Below are positions 56,639 through 60,676 of a stretch of DNA of 60,676 nucleotides, one piece after another (the first letter of the stretch is position 1; each line of letters starts with the position of its first letter). Under the pieces are notes generated by a model. It searched no databases, was not told the origin of the DNA, and saw nothing but the letters and a program-made list of their open reading frames with translations. Origin of the DNA: Candidatus Acidiflorens stordalenmirensis (GTDB lineage: Bacteria; Acidobacteriota; Terriglobia; Terriglobales; Acidobacteriaceae); the NCBI GenBank assembly GCA_003139995.1, contig PLIC01000007.1, forward strand, positions 155-60,830, given 5' to 3'. Made by a program: the position numbers and the translations under genes.

Positions 56639-58531
56639 TTGAGACTGCAGCAGCTAACGAAAATATCGTATTTTCTGACAGTTAGCCTGATGCTGGCAGG
56701 CTGTGGCGCAGGTGGCTCGCAGACTGGCACTACGATCGTTAGTGCGGCCGCGCCCTCGATTACCACCCAGCCCGCTAATCAGACCGTTTCCGCAGGCCAG
56801 ACGGCTACCTTCTCGGTGACGGCGGCGGGAACGACTCCTTTGAGTTACCAGTGGCAGAAGGGCACGACTACGCTCGCCGGCACTACTTCCGCCAGTTATA
56901 CCACTGCCGCAACCACAACTTCCGAGAGTGGCTCGCAGTACAGCGTGGTCATCAGCAATGCGATCGGAACCGCCACGAGCAACGCGGCTACGCTTACGGT
57001 GAATGCCGCAGCGCCGGCAACCACCGACGTGCTGACCTATCACAATGACATCGCGCGAACAGGACAGAACCTGACAGAAACCACGCTCAACACGAGCAAC
57101 GTCGATTCGTCGACCTTTGGCAAGCTAGCCTTCTACACGGTAGATGGTTTGGTTGACGCCGAACCGCTCTACGCCTCGAACGTTGCGGTTCCGAGTAACG
57201 GCACGCACAATGTGCTGATTGTTCCCACGGAGCACGATTCGGTCTACGCCTTCGACGCGAATTCTGGCGCGACGATATGGCAAGTCACAATGCTGAAAAC
57301 CGGCGAGACAACGTCGGATGATCGAAACTGCGGACAGATAACTCCCGAAATTGGGGTAACTTCCACCCCAGTCGTTGACCGCGCCAGCGGCCCGAACGGC
57401 GCGATTTATGTGGTTGCGATGTCGAAAGACGCATCGGGCAACTACCACCAGCGCCTGCACGCGCTCGATCTCGCGCTGGGTACGGAATTGTTTGGCGGAC
57501 CGGTCGATGTTCAGGCTACTTATCCGGGAACCGGCGACAACAGTAACAACGGAACCGTGGTCTTCGATCCTGGGCAGTACGCGGAACGCTCCGCGTTGCT
57601 GTTGTTGAATGGTGTGATCTACACAGGTTGGACTTCGCACTGCGACATCCGTCCCTACACCGGATGGATCATGGGTTATAGCGAATCCACGCTGGCGCAG
57701 ACCAGCGTGCTGAACGTGACGCCCAACGGCAACGAAGGCTCGATCTGGATGTCCGGAGCGGGGCTGGCCGCCGACAGTTCGGGCAACATTTATTTTCTCG
57801 ATGCCAATGGCGACTTCGACACGAATTTAAATGCCAGCGGACTTCCCAGCGACGGCGACTACGGCAACGCATTCATGAAGCTCTCGACGTCAAGCGGCCT
57901 TGCCGTGGCGGACTACTTCGAGATGGACAATGGGGTAGAGGAGAGCGACAACGACACCGACCTGGGCTCGGGGGGAACGATTGTGCTGCCCGATCTAAGC
58001 GACGGTTCGGGTACCACTTGGCACTTGGCGGTCGGTGCTGGCAAAGACAGCAATCTTTACGTGGTGAATCGCGACTCGATGGGAAAGTTCAGCACGAATA
58101 ACAACAACATTTATCAGGAACTCGCGGGAGCTTTGCCGGGAGGGGTTTTCGCGGTGCCCGCGTATTTCAACAACACCGTCTACTACGGATCGGTGGGAAG
58201 CCCCATCCAGGCTTTTACGATCACCAACGCGAAACTGTCGACGAGCGCAACCGCACAAACCGCCAACAGCTTCGGATATCCCGGAGCGACACCCAGCATC
58301 TCGGCGAACGGAACGAGCAACGGAATCGTGTGGGCTGTCGAGAACACCAGCCCGGCCGTCTTGCACGCCTACAACGCCGCTAGTCTTAGCGAGCTCTACA
58401 ACAGCAACCAGGCCAGCGGAGGCCGCGATCATTTCGGCGCCGGCAACAAGTTCATCACCCCAATGATCGTGAACGGCAAAGTGTTTGTAGGAACGCCGAA
58501 TGGCGTGGCTGTGTTCGGGCTCCTACCGTAG
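56639..58531 (+). CDS. secreted Ig-like and PQQ-type beta-propeller lipoprotein
   Basis: About 630 residues. I prefer the TTG at 56639 (GGAGG six bases before) over ATG 56600, because it opens a clean lipoprotein signal (SYFLTVSLMLAGCGAG). Next comes an Ig-like domain at about 40-125 (ITTQPANQTVSAGQTATFSV, GTTPLSYQWQKGTTTLAG), then a propeller with PQQ-like blades (DSVYAFDANSGATIWQVT, DKDASGN-type YHQRLHALDLALGTELFGG, AFTITNAKLSTS). No cofactor-binding disulfide or tryptophan-docking motif is clear, so an enzyme role is not assured. The high content of S, T, N and G is that of an outer-surface protein. Confidence 0.8.
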   Translation: MRLQQLTKISYFLTVSLMLAGCGAGGSQTGTTIVSAAAPSITTQPANQTVSAGQTATFSVTAAGTTPLSYQWQKGTTTLAGTTSASYTTAATTTSESGSQYSVVISNAIGTATSNAATLTVNAAAPATTDVLTYHNDIARTGQNLTETTLNTSNVDSSTFGKLAFYTVDGLVDAEPLYASNVAVPSNGTHNVLIVPTEHDSVYAFDANSGATIWQVTMLKTGETTSDDRNCGQITPEIGVTSTPVVDRASGPNGAIYVVAMSKDASGNYHQRLHALDLALGTELFGGPVDVQATYPGTGDNSNNGTVVFDPGQYAERSALLLLNGVIYTGWTSHCDIRPYTGWIMGYSESTLAQTSVLNVTPNGNEGSIWMSGAGLAADSSGNIYFLDANGDFDTNLNASGLPSDGDYGNAFMKLSTSSGLAVADYFEMDNGVEESDNDTDLGSGGTIVLPDLSDGSGTTWHLAVGAGKDSNLYVVNRDSMGKFSTNNNNIYQELAGALPGGVFAVPAYFNNTVYYGSVGSPIQAFTITNAKLSTSATAQTANSFGYPGATPSISANGTSNGIVWAVENTSPAVLHAYNAASLSELYNSNQASGGRDHFGAGNKFITPMIVNGKVFVGTPNGVAVFGLLP

Positions 58532-58538
58532 TGGTCTA

Positions 58539-58565
58539 TGTGGGGACAACCGCCCTCGGCTGTCC
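58539..58565. repeat. REP element, copy 4 (left of RAYT)
   Basis: TGTGGGGACAACCGCCCTCG continuing GCTGTCC, directly after the Ig/PQQ stop. Same orientation as the copy at 59099-59126. GGGCGAAGCCCAGCAG follows as a second small hairpin. Confidence 0.7.
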
Positions 58566-58597
58566 GCTGGGCGAAGCCCAGCAGTCCTTGCAGGCCA

Positions 58598-59068
58598 TCA
58601 CGACTTCAAAGCCGGAGCGAAGGGATTCACAAACGGCTTCATCCATAACCACGGGTAATCTGTCCACCGTACAACGGGGCCGGCCCGGACTGGATTCTCC
58701 AGCAGGCATTCGACCTTCGCGTCAAGATTCTCCGAAGAACGGAGCACATGATCAAATGATTCGGACTGCCATAGCGATCCTTTGCGGCCGAGCATTTTGT
58801 TCATCTTGTGGGCCGAAGCTCCTTTGATGGCGTCCATGATCTCGGCAAGCGAAAAAACTTCCGTAGCCTGCTCATTGACCAGCGGCGTGAAGATCATGTG
58901 AACATGATCCGGCACCGGGACAGCAACACGCAGATCAAGTTTCGCCCCGTTGGCATGAAGACAGCATTCCAAAACAATCTGACGCACACGCTCCGGAAGA
59001 ATCCACCGATGATGGGTGCAGAACGTTACAAAGTGCTGAGTGTCATCGCACTGAAGATGCGGAAGCAC
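58598..59068 (-). CDS. REP-associated tyrosine transposase (RAYT, Y1 family)
   Basis: A 156-residue IS200-like nuclease. The metal-binding HVH is in VPVPDHVHMIFTPL at residues 55-57, TQHFVTFCTHHR is the family opening, and SESFDHVLRSSENLDAKVEC followed by LLENPVRAGPV matches the C-terminal part. RAYTs mobilise or process REP sequences. REP copies lie on both sides of this gene, which fits the standard REP-RAYT-REP unit. I take the GTG at 59068 (VLPHLQCDD) as start since it aligns with the family opening; the frame runs open to 59215 only by passing through a REP copy. Confidence 0.85.
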   Translation of the reverse strand: MLPHLQCDDTQHFVTFCTHHRWILPERVRQIVLECCLHANGAKLDLRVAVPVPDHVHMIFTPLVNEQATEVFSLAEIMDAIKGASAHKMNKMLGRKGSLWQSESFDHVLRSSENLDAKVECLLENPVRAGPVVRWTDYPWLWMKPFVNPFAPALKS

Positions 59069-59098
59069 CTGCGATAGAAAGCTTGAGGCATTAGCTTT

Positions 59099-59126
59099 AT
59101 GTGGGGACAGCCGCCCTCGGCTGTCC
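59099..59126. repeat. REP element, copy 5 (right of RAYT)
   Basis: ATGTGGGGACAGCCGCCCTC continuing GGCTGTCC, same orientation as copy 4. It is followed by GAGCAAAGCTGGGCAGTCTT, which resembles the bases after copy 4 (GGGCGAAGCCCAGCAGTCCTT). Confidence 0.7.
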
Positions 59127-59263
59127 GCGGAGCAAAGCTGGGCAGTCTTGCAGTGTAGCCTGAAGTTTGGAGCGCGTGACCTGCTGAACTTCCTAAAATC
59201 TTCGTTCAATTTCAAATTGGGAAAGGATTGGATTAGGGCAAAGACAGGCGAGTTGTGCTCGCC

Positions 59264-59290
59264 CGGACAGCCGAGGGTGGCTGTCCCCGC
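59264..59290. repeat. REP element, copy 6 (inverted)
   Basis: CGGACAGCCGAGGGTGGCTG continuing TCCCCGC is the reverse complement of the family core. With copy 5 it makes an inverted pair 140 bases apart, between the RAYT gene and the tyrS stop codon. Confidence 0.7.
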
Positions 59291-59300
59291 ATGGGTCTAC

Positions 59301-60608
59301 CTACTTACGGGAACCCCGATCGATCAGACGCACTTTTTTCATCCGGCGACCGACACGCAATACCACATACTGGTTAACAGGCATGTCCGCAATGAAATTG
59401 CTTTCTCCGATGGGCTCACCATCTATGCTGACTGCCCCACCTTTAAGCTTTGCACCGGCCTCACTATTCGAGCTGGCAAGCCCCGCTTGTCGGATCAACT
59501 TGTCCAGACGAACGATATGCCCGCTGCCACGATTCAAAATCGCTCGGCAAATCATTATGACGGCACCATGGTGTTTGGCATCCGAATCCACCGCAACGTC
59601 GGCAGCGTTGATATCGACAGAATCTAACTCCTCCGGCACTTGATCTTTCTGAAACTGTTTCGCCCAGTCTTCCGCCACCTTCTTCGCCGCCTCTGCCGAA
59701 TGGAAATCCTCCACAATCCGCCGCGCCAAATCCTTCTTCGCCTGCATCGGGTGCGCTTCCCGCTTCATCTTATCGATGTCGGCAACCTGCACGTCCGTCA
59801 GCAGTTCGTAGTACCTCCACATCATCTCGTCCGAGATGCTCATGATCTTGCCGTACATTTCCAGCGGCGGCTCGTGAATCCCGATGGCATTCCCCAGGGA
59901 CTTCGACATTTTCTGCACGCCGTCGAGCCCTTCGAGGATTGGAGTGGTCAGCGCCACCTGCGATTCCTGCCCGTAGGCGCGCTGCAGTTCGCGGCCCACC
60001 AGCAGATTGAACCTCTGGTCAGTGCCGCCGAGTTCCACGTCAGCTTCGAGCGCGACCGAGTCGTAGCCCTGCACCAGCGGATAGAGCAACTCGTGCATGG
60101 AAATAGGTTTCTCGCCCTGGAAGCGTTTGTGAAAGTCCTCGCGCTCCAGCAGTTGCGAGACGGTGTACTTCGCCATCAAGCGGACGAAATCGTCGGCGGT
60201 GAACTGGCCGAACCAGCGCCGGTTGAAGTCGACCACGGTCTTCTGCGGATCGAGAATCTTGAAGACTTGCGCCTTGTAAGTTTCGGCGTTCTCTTCGATC
60301 TGCTCGCGGGTAAGCGGCGGACGCGTGGCCGATCGGCCCGTTGGGTCGCCGATCATGCCGGTGAAATCACCGATCAGGAAGATGGCGGTGTGGCCGAGAT
60401 CCTGAAAGTGCTTGAGCTTGCGCAGAACAACCGTGTGGCCGAGATGCAAGTCGGGAGCAGTCGGGTCCATGCCGAGCTTCACGCGCAGCGGCTTTCCGGT
60501 AGCTCGCGACTTCTCCAGCTTGGCACGCAGGTCAGCTTCGCGGATGATTTCGGCGGAGCCCTTCTTGAGATACGTCAGTTGTTCGTCGACAGACTGGAAG
60601 GTTGACAT
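59301..60608 (-). CDS. tyrS: tyrosyl-tRNA synthetase
   Basis: A 435-residue class I enzyme that charges tRNA-Tyr. The nucleotide-binding HLGH is at about residues 55-58 ([20 protein letters not shown]), the KMSKS motif is in [15 protein letters not shown], and a C-terminal S4-like RNA-binding domain follows ([20 protein letters not shown]). The length and motif order fit the TyrZ-like form with a long linker. I start it at ATG 60608; an ATG at 60620 adds four residues and neither has a clear ribosome binding site. It is the last gene in the window. Confidence 0.93.
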   Translation of the reverse strand: MSTFQSVDEQLTYLKKGSAEIIREADLRAKLEKSRATGKPLRVKLGMDPTAPDLHLGHTVVLRKLKHFQDLGHTAIFLIGDFTGMIGDPTGRSATRPPLTREQIEENAETYKAQVFKILDPQKTVVDFNRRWFGQFTADDFVRLMAKYTVSQLLEREDFHKRFQGEKPISMHELLYPLVQGYDSVALEADVELGGTDQRFNLLVGRELQRAYGQESQVALTTPILEGLDGVQKMSKSLGNAIGIHEPPLEMYGKIMSISDEMMWRYYELLTDVQVADIDKMKREAHPMQAKKDLARRIVEDFHSAEAAKKVAEDWAKQFQKDQVPEELDSVDINAADVAVDSDAKHHGAVIMICRAILNRGSGHIVRLDKLIRQAGLASSNSEAGAKLKGGAVSIDGEPIGESNFIADMPVNQYVVLRVGRRMKKVRLIDRGSRK

Positions 60609-60676
60609 GAGAAAGGACATTATATGGAAGGCAGAAGGCAGAAGTCAGAATGCGGAAGTGCGCGCTGAGCAGCGCG

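Noticed and set aside
59069..59215. Longer RAYT protein beginning at 59215
   Set aside because: That part is read through a REP element and shares nothing with the transposase family opening, which begins near GTG 59068.

Overview
The window looks like a chromosomal segment of a GC-rich bacterium, most probably an acidobacterium of the Terriglobia type. This is inferred from gene style and content: S53 sedolisin, DUF4097 and BNR-repeat secreted proteins, DUF177-rpmF-plsX-fabD, an ATP-dependent PEP carboxykinase, and many short palindromic repeats between genes. I see no rRNA, tRNA, CRISPR array or complete insertion sequence. The ends cut through ispE (left) and lie just upstream of tyrS (right).

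Layout. 1-4.5 kb: the start of ispE, a PEGA-domain protein, a pyruvate dehydrogenase E1 beta subunit, a membrane-anchored cytochrome c, and repeat-rich spacers. 4.5-10.3 kb: a minus-strand regulatory cluster of ECF sigma factor, zinc-finger anti-sigma factor with HEAT repeats, a DUF4097 repeat protein, a double-PDZ protein and a receiver-like/TonB fusion. 10.4-12.1 kb: an acetyltransferase and the queuosine genes queD and queE; gluQ lies 4 kb further on. 12.1-14.4 kb: a retron-type defence island, made of a nucleoside-deoxyribosyltransferase-like (St85/Sen2-type) effector overlapping a retron reverse transcriptase, butted against a truncated recQ. 14.7-26.4 kb: HU, gluQ, dodecin, yceI, pgeF, pirin, a long ThyX-like protein, a CheX-OmpA chimera with CheY, and fabD. 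26.8-29.8 kb: the DUF177-rpmF-plsX-fabD lipid cluster interrupted by a lower-GC membrane/coiled-coil gene between direct repeats. 30-36 kb: a TPR protein, an aminotransferase, a MATE exporter, crcB under a fluoride riboswitch, and trpG. 36-45 kb: a hicBA toxin-antitoxin pair between convergent trpG and trpE, glutamate dehydrogenase, pgsA, a broken S53 peptidase and pckA. 45-52.5 kb: a long minus-strand run (VOC, DoxX, beta-lactamase-like, DHFR-like, BNR, SMP-30, MoaD/ThiS) facing an HxlR regulator with a perfect palindrome. 53-60.6 kb: a second pgeF, an HU/IHF protein, sppA, a lipid kinase, an Ig/PQQ lipoprotein, a RAYT transposase among REP elements, and tyrS.

The most interesting functional unit is the retron: effector and reverse transcriptase share a 4-base overlap, have lower GC than their neighbours, and sit where recQ has been cut. 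The spacers hold at least five families of short structured repeats: REP with its RAYT, octamer-arm palindromes, heptamer-arm palindromes, a GGTGCCCC hairpin, and an AT-rich module ending in a G-run/TACC box. One octamer palindrome has become the C-terminal tail of a pgeF gene.
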